From Camarhynchus parvulus (Eukaryota; Chordata; Aves; Passeriformes; Thraupidae): a stretch of DNA of 64,000 bases. A model generated the notes under the pieces. The model did no database searches, was not told the origin of the DNA, and saw nothing but the letters and a program-made list of their open reading frames with translations. The translations under genes and the position numbers were made by a program. Every line of letters begins with the position of its first letter. Position 1 is the stretch's first letter. Positions 1-10,172 of this stretch are shown piece by piece. Where the stretch lies: positions 12,743,024 to 12,807,023 of the forward strand of contig NC_044576.1 in NCBI RefSeq assembly GCF_901933205.1, read 5' to 3'.

Positions 1-240
1 TGGGGCTGCTGGGAGCTGCAACGTGGGCAGTGTAGCTGGAGAGTGAGGTGGTGGATGCAGTCCCGCGGCGCCTCCCCGTTCCCCCTTCTCGTTTTCGTCT
101 GGTGGCACGAAAGTTACACCTGCTGTGCGACACAGCCTGTCCGAGAGGCACATGCTGGTGAAGTGGGACGGGGCAGATCTGAAGTTTATGTGCACCCTTG
201 GGGCCGCATGCGATGGGGTGGGAACTTGCTTATCCTGATC
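1..240. promoter_or_regulatory. CpG-rich left edge, possible CpG-island shore
   Basis: I count 13 CpG dinucleotides by hand in these 240 bases, with a cluster near 63-106, while most 60-base rows in the rest of the window hold none or one. The segment is also much richer in G+C than what follows. In vertebrate genomes this usually marks the flank of a CpG-island promoter or a first exon. The 66-codon frame on the plus strand (43-243) resembles no family I know and is probably incidental. Whether a first exon or donor site lies here cannot be decided, because the island centre would be outside the window. Orientation of any promoter is unknown. Confidence 0.45.
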
Positions 241-731
241 TAAACTCAGTTGCCTTGTGGAATGAGAAACTTTGGCAAAACTGAAAGGGTCAATTTCTCA
301 CTCAAGTTAATATTTATAAAGCTAGTTCTGTTCCCTGAGAATGTTTGACATTTCTGTTTGTTAAATTAATTGTATCTATCTAGAAGTATGCTGTACATCT
401 GAAAGTATTCTCTTAACCAAAGTGTGAAGTCTTTGAGGCAGCCTTTCTGCCCCTTTGATTTTTGCATATTTCCAGCTGGAAGAAAGCGTAGTGTGTGAAA
501 TAAGTTCAGTTTCTGCTTTGAAGGGTCTATTTTCAAACCAAAGCTAAGAACTTGCTCAAGTCCAGACTTATATTTTTGATTACGAAAAATGAGATCGAAA
601 GTGTTACCACTCTGTATTGTGAAAGTGGATTTTGACAGACCCCAAAATAGACCAGCAACTGGAGTTTCTCCCCTTCCCTTTTCACATTTTTTGAATTACA
701 AATGGAATAATATCTGCTTCAGTTATTCCTG

Positions 732-762
732 GCACACAGACACCCACAAAAACACACACACC
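732..762. repeat. CA-rich low-complexity tract
   Basis: An imperfect CA-rich run, with blocks of CACA interrupted by GA, CCC and AAAA. It looks like a decayed (CA)n microsatellite. No function is implied. Confidence 0.7.
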
Positions 763-1294
763 TTTTAATATATGGTTGCTAGGTTGCTGGTTTGCTTTGA
801 CGTACAGTGAGCTGTCTTCCCCTTTCTCCTGTGCCCTCCCCCCTAACACACAGCACATACACCAGCTCTGTGGAGGGCCCAGCATTTAGGGGAAACCAGG
901 AACAAAGTCAGAGCATGAGAAGTTAATCTTTGTGGTGTAGTTTGGGTTGCCTAAATGAACCTCCAACATTCCAGTTGGGAGTTAAACTCTTACAGTGAGC
1001 TTGGCCTGTCCATGGAAGGAGTGATTGCTAAAGTTAAGGAATAAAAGCTTTTAAGTCAGCCTTAAGTGCTGAAGTGTCAGGAATTCTATCAGGCATCGCT
1101 ACTTTTCTATAGGCTTTTTGTTTTCCATTCAAAACCAAACCTGAACTTTATCTTAGAGAGGTGCTAGCCAGATATGATGACACAGCTCTAATGAATTTGT
1201 GATAATAAGATACTATTTCCTACAGCAGTAAAAGGCAATTTTCAAGGAAGGGTGAGTAGTGAAGACTTAAGCTTTGGTTTTGTTGTGTATTTAG

Positions 1295-1325
1295 CATTTC
1301 TGCCTCCACGAATGGAGGCAGAATG
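1295..1325. repeat. Short near-perfect hairpin
   Basis: The left arm (1295-1308) and right arm (1313-1325, TGGAGGCAGAATG) are reverse complements apart from one extra T in the left arm. The innermost 10 base pairs are perfect around a four-base CGAA loop. At about 13 pairs it is far too short for a canonical pre-miRNA. It could be a structured RNA element or a leftover of a small inverted-repeat insertion. Confidence 0.75.
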
Positions 1326-2321
1326 AGACGAATCTACAAAGGCTCTCAGGGATCTTGATGAAAAAGAAAAATCTGTGTGTTATTACCTTGTTATTACCTC
1401 ATGCTTCTTCCCTTGAGCGAGTAAAAAGTTAGAGGCTTGTACGCAGACTTCTAGGCATGGTTTCTCGATGGGTGCTGTTGGTCAGATAGTCCATTACTGG
1501 GACACAGTCAGTTAAAGCAGATCAGTCATTTCTTAACCAGTACAGAAAGATATTTGCAAATTGTTTTTAAAACCTCTTGGGCTAAATGTGGCAGTTTAGT
1601 AATAGGCTTTGTTGAGGGGTTCAAACACTTCCAGTCCCAACAGTTTGATGTACTATGGCTATGGCAGGTTGTAAGATTTCAGTTATTTCATCTTTGAGAC
1701 TGAAGTAGTTCCATGAATGTCATTCCCTGGGGCAGGAGGATAAAGGGCTCTGCAGGTAGGGGGAGATATATGTCTCCTTTTAGATCCTATTTGTTCCACT
1801 TAGAAGGATTTTCAAGACTCTGGCAATGAAGAACTTGCAAGGGCTGATCCTGCATTCCTTATACAATAAAATGGGGAATTGGAGGAATTCTGTGTGTGCA
1901 AGGACGTTAGTTATAACTAGTTATTGCAAAACACTTTTCTAGTATTCAGGGTATAAAGGCTAACTGAAGGAACTGGAATTATCTGAAACTTTGCTGTTAT
2001 CAAGGACATATTTTGTTGCTTGCTGAGTTGGGAAAAGCTGCTGAGGCTGCTGGAGAGAGCTGTGAATGTGTATATATGCTGTGTTGACTCTATTGGGCCT
2101 GATATAAAAGCAGTTTTGGAAGAAGTAGCTCCTCCTACTGCAGGATTGAAGAAGTTTTCTGCATGTTAGGAGCTTTCCTTTCCTCTGCTGCCTCTTCGGC
2201 TGCTCCACAGGTTGCAGGGGAGTTGGGCTGTCCAGCATCGTCTCACTATCTACATAAAGAGCAGTGCCAGTGAGAGAGCTAAAAGAAATCTTCCTCATGT
2301 CTACTTTCTGTGGCCTCTTAT

Positions 2322-2353
2322 TGAATAATTCACATATATATCTGAATAATTCA
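2322..2353. repeat. Direct repeat of TGAATAATTCA
   Basis: The 11-mer TGAATAATTCA occurs at 2322-2332 and again at 2343-2353, a 21-base period. The second copy sits inside a 13-base palindrome, CTGAATAATTCAG. The short AT-rich spacer is CATATATATC. Possibly a paired factor-binding site, possibly chance. Confidence 0.6.
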
Positions 2354-4493
2354 GAGTTACTGTGCTGACACTCATGTCTGTATCTGTTATTGCAAAGAAC
2401 TGCAAAAAAGTTTCATTTTTTTTCTCCCTGCTGTATTCTAAGCATGACATTGTATTCCATTAATTTGTTGATGATTGTTTGGGATGTAATACTTTTTAAC
2501 GACTATGTAGAAGGACTTAGAGTGTGGTTTGTTTGGAGTATCCCGCTCTTCAACTCATTTAATTTAAAGCTGGAATTTAAAACCATGATATAAACAGTTT
2601 ATTACTTTGTGATATGAAATTTCATTAATTTTTTTTTCACTTGGAGCTAAGAAAGTCAAGATACTTTAAGTCAAGAATATGAAAACAGCTAACAGAATCA
2701 TCAGCATTGTCCCTTAAAATTCCGTATCTAATTTATGTAATTGTATATGAAGAGAACATGACTCTTAATCATGTACTAAAAATGGTTGTTGAAGTTTTAG
2801 GATTTTCATGCTCCATACTTGCTTTGTGAATTGGCATTAAAAAAAAAAAACTGCCCAGAAAACATAAATCTTTACCTTTGTTTTCAGTTTCATGTCATGT
2901 GACAGTCATTACTATCAGAGCCCTTGCATTTCTTTATTTAATATGGTATATAATTTTAGATGCAATTTTCCAAAATTAGCTACAGTCTATTTGCAACCAG
3001 CCTGGAAAAATGCTGTTTTTCTTCTCAGTGTTTACATCTGCATTTTTAGTAGTACTTAGATACTGCTAAAGAACTTGTCTGGTCACTGTTTGTTTTTTCT
3101 CCCTTGACCAACTATTTTCTGTTTGTGTTTGAAAAGTAGAATGTGAGATTAAACTTCATTGGGTTGGACACTGACATTAGTTGTTCTTGTTTGTGGTAAC
3201 AGCAGAAAAATAAAATAAATATGCATGATAATGTGCACAGAGGGGCTAAATGCATATTATACAATCTGTAGTTCTTTTGATTATATGGATCTGCCTCTAC
3301 ATTTTCTATGCTCCTGGAGGGCATTTTCTGCTGACATTATCTGTTATGACTTTGGACAAACTCTAAAACCATGAAGAAGGAGCAGTGGAATGAGAGAGCA
3401 CAGGTTTGGGGCACAGTCAGCTCCTGGAGCTGGTCAATGCAGAATCAAATGGAATTTGTTTCCTTTTGAAGAATATGATACCAGACCCTTTATTGCTGCC
3501 CCTTGGTTCCCCAGTGAAGGGTACCTCTTACCTTATGTCATCGGGCTCTGGCAGGTAGAATAAATCCTTATTTTGATGCTTTCAGTGTTTTGGATGAGCT
3601 TTTCCTCCCCACAACCCAGGACTTGTACCAATATCAAATGAAATTATGATTACAGGTAGCAGTTGTTAGCCTGAACTTCCTAGCCCTAATAGTCCTCTTT
3701 GACCTTGGTCGACATATTTTTGAAATGTACTAAGTTACATGGTGCTTTTTACTCAGTAGAAACCAAGCAATGTTCCCATTTGTTTTGAACAGAAAAAAAA
3801 ACTGGTTTTGCTGGAAATACAATATTTGCAGAAGTCGTCTTTGAAAAGTTAAGAATTTCAACCCAGAATTCTAGAGCCTGAGAAAACTTGTAAGTGGAAA
3901 AATTTAAGTTGTCCATAGAACAAGCAGCATTCATTCCAAGCTGGCTCTGCTGTGGGCGAGGCTTGTTGGTTTCTGAGCAATACCTGCGTAGCATTTGAGG
4001 CGCGGTCTCTTGAGGCAAGTTGGAGTGTCCATTGGAGGACACGTGTGGACACACAGTGCAGGAGAGCCCTTCATTTCAATCTGTGCGTGGAATCATCACC
4101 TTGACTCTCATGAGGATGAGCTGGGCAGCAGCATGTGGTGAACAACTGGGAGGCTCAGGGGATTAGCAGGACTGTAATGCATTTTGTGCTGGGTCACATG
4201 CACAGCCTGGCTCAGGCCTTCCTGTCCCATGGCTGTCAGGTGCTCTGCACACAATCCCTCCCTGAGAGCCTCCCCAGACAGGTTGCCTGTTGAGAGGTGG
4301 CTGCGGTGGAGAGGTCAAGGTCTGAGAGAAAAGGTGCTTGCAGCCCTTTGCAGGTGGCGTTTCTACACGCAGAGATGGGCGCTGGTGTGGAGGGGTGTGT
4401 GCTGCTGCTTTCCATGCTCTGAAAAGGAAGGTACTTCTGGCTCTCTGGAGCCTAGGAAGGATTTCACGTTTTATAAACACATGCTAAAATAGG

Positions 4494-4509
4494 TTTCTGC
4501 ATGCAGAAA
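4494..4509. repeat. 16-base perfect palindrome
   Basis: TTTCTGCATGCAGAAA equals its own reverse complement. There is no spacer, so it is more likely a dimer-binding site or chance than an RNA hairpin. Confidence 0.75.
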
Positions 4510-5546
4510 AGAGAATGCATAGACTAGGATTTAACCCATAAACCAAACATTCTCAACCAAAATCATCATACTTATTTTTAAGGCTCTGCAACACATACAT
4601 TTAAGGAGAACATCTGCATGCAAAAAGAACCTGAAAATCTCATGTTTGCAAATCTGTAAGTGCTGGTTGAAAACCATTAGATTTCACTTTTTCCCCCCAG
4701 TTTAGCTCAATAGAAGAAATGCCTGTAATAGCAAACAAAAAGCTTTTAAGTAACACTGATCCGTGTACTCAGTTTTGATGCATTGGGATTTCTGAATGCG
4801 GAATGAGGGCAGTTTACAGCCCCAGAGACAGAATCACTGAACATTTAGAGAGCACTAGCCCTAAGTATAATCTCTGCAGGGATGAGATCTAATGATTATA
4901 ATTAAAACCAGCAATGATGGTACTTGTATGTCCTGTATTATTGAAAGAAAGTGGATTGTGAATCTTAGTCATTGAGTGTCCTTCTTGAGACAAGTCCTAC
5001 AAAGAAGCTGTAATCTCTAGTCAGGTGCAGCACAGAGCAGCAGTCAAGCGTTCCTTCTGAGATTGCCTCTTCTGTGGGATCCAACTCAGAGGGACAAAAG
5101 CTTATATGAATTTCAGGGCTGGCTGGTGATGATTCCTCAGCAGGCTCAGGCTGTAGTTCAGCAGCAGCAAGGCATCCTGTAGTGTGAAGTTGGTAGGGCA
5201 GCAGTCGCTGGGGAGGTATAAACATGAAAATAACACTAGATGAAATTGGGGGACAGGGTATCCCTTTGGTTCTACTAAACATGCCTTGTCACGTTGCATA
5301 AAACTGTGTATATTTTACATGTATGAAAATTAGTGAATTATCAGAAGTCTGAGGAGGGCACAGTGAATGCAGCTTGTAGAGGTTTTCTAAGGGAAAGATA
5401 GCTGAAACATTTTGTGTGGGTGTTAATGGTTAAAAAATATTTTTCTCCTGCACATATGATTTTAGTGGCAAAAGGAAAGGAGCTATACTTTAAAAAGCTG
5501 TGTTTCTGTAATGGGTTTGTATGCTGCTGCATGGCTGAAGGTTTAG

Positions 5547-5619
5547 AATCATAGAATAGCTTGACTTGGGAGGGAGCTGTAAGCATCACTGAATCTAGCT
5601 CCCTGCTCCTTGCAGGAAT
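5547..5619 (-). mobile_element. CR1 LINE 3'-end remnant
   Basis: Read on the plus strand, the segment starts AATCATAGAATAG and runs through an AGGGA block to CTCCCTGCTCCTTGCAGG. This follows the reverse complement of the 3' untranslated end of avian CR1 retrotransposons, including the ATTCTATGATT terminal motif, so the element lies on the minus strand. It is truncated to about 70 bases and diverged, with no open reading frame left. Such 5'-truncated tails are the usual form of CR1 in birds. The inner boundary is approximate because similarity fades after about 5619. Confidence 0.8.
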
Positions 5620-6205
5620 ACAATGCCTGACTGGGAAGTGAGTGCAAAACTCTGTTAGATCACAAGACTACACTGGCATTTATGCAAAATTACACAGGGC
5701 TAAATACACCAGTTCCAAATTAGACCTCCTGGTTTGTCAGTGTGGGCACTTTGTCCGAGACACACAGGTCACCTTGGGTGACAGTGGAGGGTGGAAAAGC
5801 AGCAGGGTCTGAGTAAATGAGAAGGAATGATACCTCCCTTCAACGTCTGTCAGAGACATACTGGTCAGGAAGGGCCCATTTTGAATCCTGATGGTATTTA
5901 TAGCCTGAGAATACATCGGGTTTGCATCTTTGAGAGGAACACTTCATTTCCATATATAGTATCCATGGTTCTGTGTAAATGAATGTGCTGCCACTGAAAT
6001 GTGTTGAGTTCCTTTGCTTTGAGATGATATATTGCATGTATTTGTCTGTTTGAGAGGTACAGAAATGAGAGAGTTATCCAGGGTCTGTTGAAATAAAGGG
6101 AAGCAGTCTTAATAACTTCAATGGCTTTGGACTCAGGCCTAGATGTTCACAGTGTTCTAGATGAAACAGATTTTTAAAAAAATAATATTCTAATGTTAAC
6201 ATTTT

Positions 6206-6221
6206 AAGCTTTTAAAAGCTT
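6206..6221. repeat. 16-base perfect palindrome
   Basis: AAGCTTTTAAAAGCTT is self-complementary, with HindIII-type AAGCTT at both ends. It lies in an AT-rich context where short palindromes arise easily. Confidence 0.75.
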
Positions 6222-8759
6222 TTTTCTTTTATTGTAGCAAGTTGTATTTACTTGGTTTGTGGCCATTATGTCTGAGATTTCAACATTCGAAACATAATAT
6301 TTAAAAGTCACATATGGATGTTTCCATTCCAGTCAAGAATTATGCCTTCTGCCAGGCTCCGCTGGGGAATCAAAAGTTGGGTGCTTGAAAGGCTGATAAT
6401 AAGGGTGTCTCTCCTGCAAGCTCATGTGTGCAATGGTAAATATTGGCTCTTTTTTTAGAACTGCAGTAAGGGCACATTTAGTGGAACTGGCAGAGGTCCC
6501 TTGCCCCATGGATCACCTGCAGAACAGACACCTGTGCACGTGCAGCCCTGAGTCCTGGAAACCTTTTTGCATGTCCTGAGCTTCACTTACCTAAGTTAAA
6601 TATCAGAACTGGTAACATAGAGTAGAGAAAATACCCTAAACTGGGATGCAGAAATGGGGAGGAGTGCTGTAACCTCATCAACAACTGCAGCGTCACACAC
6701 ACAACTGAACAGCTTACCACTGTAACTGTTAAATACAGGTCTACCATGTTGTTTTTGTATTGCTCTTTATATAATAAATTTATACTACAGTTTTGCTTCC
6801 CCTTTGTCCAAGAAAATCATGACTAAATATTTTTGCATTCTTGGGTATATTTCATTCATTTTTCATGGTATCTTTTACATTTTTATCTAATGCTTAGCTC
6901 TTTTTTTTTAACTAAAAAGGTGACTCACTTTTAATATGCTATACTATTATTATTAGTAGTAGGGAGATTAGCATTACTGGTGTTGGATTAATTTTCTATT
7001 TTAAGTACAGGAAAAACATTGATACAGATATGTCTAAAAAACCTGTTTGAAAATGGTGAGGTTAATATTGCAGAAATAAAGAGAAATGTATTAGAATGAT
7101 TCTTTATTTAAGCATCTCATAAGTTTTCTAGTATAAACTCTGTTCAATTTATTTTAGCTGGGATTAAGCACAGATATTCTGTAGGACAGAAATTGGAATG
7201 GGGTACTGGGGTACTCTGTGACCTATGGTGGTCCTATTTGGTGCAGAGCACTTCAGGTGCTTCAAATAAGGTGAATCCTTTGGCTAGAAGTGATTTGACA
7301 TCACTGTTTTTGAAAGTGAGTTTGTAGTTCAACAGGCAGAAGGTTTGTGATGTTCTTACACTTTCTAGGTTATCATACTAAAAGTATTGTTTCATAAAGA
7401 AGCTGACAAACTCCACTTGGGTTTTGAAGACTGAAGAACAAAAATCTCCTTTTTAGTCACAGGAACAGCTTAGGTAGGAGAAAATATTGCGGAGTCTGTC
7501 TGTATGCAGTGCAAACCTTTTTCCCCATGAGGGATCTTTTTAATGCTTTGATTATGCACTTTTGATAGATTGGTTTTGTTATATGGGAAGTTTTTCCAGC
7601 ATTTGGTGTTAGTTTTCTTGTACTATATATATATGTACAATACACTTAGACCTAAAGGCTTCTGATTCTTGGGGACGACTGGCTTTATGTTTGCATTATT
7701 TTCATATTATTTAAGACTCAGATATAAGCTTCTTTTCTTTCACCCTTTATGGGTCTGGCTTCTGGTTTAAAGCCATACAAAATTTTACCTGACTAAATGC
7801 TGGTTTTCCTCCTTTGACACTGCCTTAGATGTGTAACTTCTGATGTCTTTTTGTGAGAAGAGCTGAATTTGTATTACAGCTCTCTTTTTCTTGAAAGAGG
7901 ACAACACAAAAAACTTGACAGTTTTGATATTTGCAAAAATAAGTTTGGTTGCTTTGCTGGAATGTGTCCCTAGGATATGATAAAATTTTAATTTATAAAA
8001 GTGGAAAATGCTGTCCGACATGTGGAGCTTTAGCTCTGCCTGTATGATGTAAGTGATCAAGTTTTAATGTTAACCTGGATGATATGTACAACAGGAAAAC
8101 TGTGGTATCTCTGTGTTGCCAACTGAATGATTCTGGGAATGACAGAAAAAAGTGTTTGCTTTTTCTTATTTCCAATTTGTGGTATTATGTTTGTTATTAA
8201 GTTATGCATAATTTTAAAAGAAAACTTAGACAGCAGTTGTTTAGGTTAATATGTGGAACTTGCATCACTTGCACAAAATTGCTGTTTGGACATCAAAATT
8301 TCTATTTAAGATCTTAATAAGGTCTTAATCTGAATTGATTTGAGTCAGTTTCAGTTCATTTCAGAAAGAGGTATTGCTCTTGAAAACTTTTTTCTCTCTA
8401 TAGATGTTTGTTCATTATTATTTTTTTAATGTTGACTTTACACATCATATTCTGGACTTGATTTGGGTTTACTTAATCCCCTGGCTTCTCTGTATATAAA
8501 TAGGGGAAGGTAGTCAAGTGTTTGTAAAGTTATGCATTGTTTTAAAGCTCCATAAAGCAATACTGTCTCTTGCATTAACATCTAATAGTCTTAATTTTCA
8601 TTTTCTTTTAGCTAAGAGGTTGATACATACCCAGTAATAAAAAAATATATATTTTGAGCTGATTTCTCTTGGAAATAACTATAATAAAAACTAGGTTAAA
8701 AATAATTTTTCATGCTCTTATTTAAAAAATGTTATCATTTCTGTGGCTATAGTTGCTTT

Positions 8760-8765
8760 AATAAA
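8760..8765 (+). promoter_or_regulatory. Candidate poly(A) signal
   Basis: AATAAA is followed after about 15 bases by CA-containing sequence (ATACAAAC) and then by a T/G-rich stretch at about 8781-8840. That is the usual order of signal, cleavage site and downstream element. The preceding 200 bases are AU-rich, as many 3' UTRs are. No coding exon or stop codon can be tied to it. AATAAA also occurs often by chance in DNA this AT-rich, so this is only a candidate. Confidence 0.25.
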
Positions 8766-10030
8766 ACTGTATACAAACTTTTGTCTTTATTGACTGTCCA
8801 TGTGATTCTTTGGGTTTTGTGTTCTTTACACTTTTCTTTTTTACTTTTTTAAACAACAGAGCTGACACAGAATGTCTGTGTTTTTTATACACAAATAAAT
8901 AGAATAAGCAGTTTTGACAATTTCTGCTTGCAGCAGCTGAAGGGTATTGCAGAAGGGGTTCCAGACTTGCATCAGGTGGAGCAAGAAAGCAAACCTGCTG
9001 AGTTACTAATTGTTAAAATCCTTCATTAATGATCATCCAGGGTGTAGCTGAGTCTTGTTGAGAGGAGGGTCACATTGCAAAGCGAGTTGATTTAAGGAGT
9101 GTGGGTGGGTGTGTTGGAGGTGACTGGGTGATTGACAGAGCTCCAGACTGTCATCCAGCCTTTAGCTGTGCTGCTCCTGAATGCTCTGAAATGTAGGGGC
9201 ATTTCAGCTTGGTTTGGATCATAGCTGATTGCATGATTATTTCTGTGAAGGTGCCCAAGATGCATTTTGCAGTGTTTGCATCTATTTTATGATTTGCTAT
9301 GAAGGTAATGTAAACCATACCTCATTTGATCTAATGCCTGTTGAAGTTAAGTTACATCACTTACAACTTTTTTTAAACAGAAATTTAATCTGTCAGAGCA
9401 AGTGAAGTGTTTTGTTGCAGCAAAATGTTTTTATTTAATCTTCTAGTACTGGGCTTACTATCTTGAGATGCAGACTTCAATACTGTGAGACTTGCTGCAA
9501 GGTGTACATGAGCTGTGTTGACTGGTAGGTAGTGGTAAACCTAAACCTTTCTATGTGTTTTGAGGCCTTTTCACTGAGTAGAAATGCTTTAATAGGTAAA
9601 AATTGAATGCTGAAAGGTTTAAAAAGAGAGGTTGTTCCATTATTGCCATGCTAAATATTGATCTCATGGTGTCCTTTGCAGGACAGGGCTTTGTTGACTG
9701 GAGCATGTAGCTAGATAACTTTTGAAAGTAAGCTCCAGCTTTCCCAGCATGGTTAGGTGAATTCCCTTCAGGTGAGACTGTGTTGGAAATGAGCTCCATC
9801 AGCACACCTGATCTGCTCCTCCTGTTCATGGGCCTGGAGTCCCTGCAGCTGGGTTGAATTAGTCTTGTGGGTATAAATGCTGAAGTGCATGTATAGGTTC
9901 TTCACCCCTTTAATTATATTGATGGCGGATCGTGAATGCCTGGCTTTACATTGTCAGTTTATTTGGGTTAGTTGGGCTGCTTGCTACTAATTTGTAAGAC
10001 CATCAAGTTAAAGTATTAGATGATTAAAGC

Positions 10031-10172
10031 CACTGAGATTTGCTCGGTTGGTTGGTCAGAGTACAGTGTTAGCACCAAGCTTGTGGGCTCAATCCCTGTA
10101 TGGGCCATTCACTGAAGAGTTGGACTCAGTGATCCCTGCTGGGTTCATCCCAACTCCGAACATCTGTGATTC
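10031..10172 (+). mobile_element. tRNA-Ile-derived SINE with CR1 tail (TguSINE1-like)
   Basis: The head resembles a tRNA-Ile gene. An A-box-like TTGCTCGGTTGG lies at 10040-10051, a B-box-like GGGCTCAATCC at 10085-10095, and then CCTGTATGGGCCA, matching the acceptor end of tRNA-Ile. A CR1-like 3' tail follows directly, with GAGTTGGACTCAGTGATCC and CCAACTCCGAACATCTGTGATTC-type sequence ending near 10172. This order, a tRNA-Ile head fused to a CR1 tail, is that of TguSINE1 described from zebra finch; CR1 machinery mobilises it through the tail. It cannot be a working tRNA gene: a TTGG unit is duplicated after the A box and the anticodon arm is damaged. The start is approximate and no clear target duplication is visible. 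Confidence 0.85.

Larger units (their letters stand above)
241..5546. other. AT-rich non-coding stretch
   Basis: No gene is supported. Frames are short and unrelated to known proteins. It contains the small repeats listed separately, scattered A and T homopolymers, an 11-base tandem pair at 1379-1400 (gttattacct units) and a 12-base palindrome centred on CAGCTG at 470-481. The section at about 4000-4480 is somewhat richer in G+C and opens overlapping frames on both strands (4163-4480 minus, 4184-4492 plus). Frames open on both strands at once are typical of base composition rather than coding. Confidence 0.6.
5620..10030. other. AT-rich single-copy stretch
   Basis: No gene is supported. The sequence is T-rich with short frames only. 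Part of 6700-8800 is very AT-rich with several AATAAA-like motifs. A trinucleotide-like run (ACTATTATTATTAGTAGTAG) lies near 6941. An 8-pair hairpin with a TAGGGG loop is at 9186-9207. Apart from the features listed separately I see nothing definite. Confidence 0.55.

Noticed and set aside
10031..10108. A tRNA-Ile gene
   Set aside because: The anticodon arm is disrupted, a TTGG unit is inserted and a CR1-like tail follows directly. It is a SINE head, not a tRNA gene.
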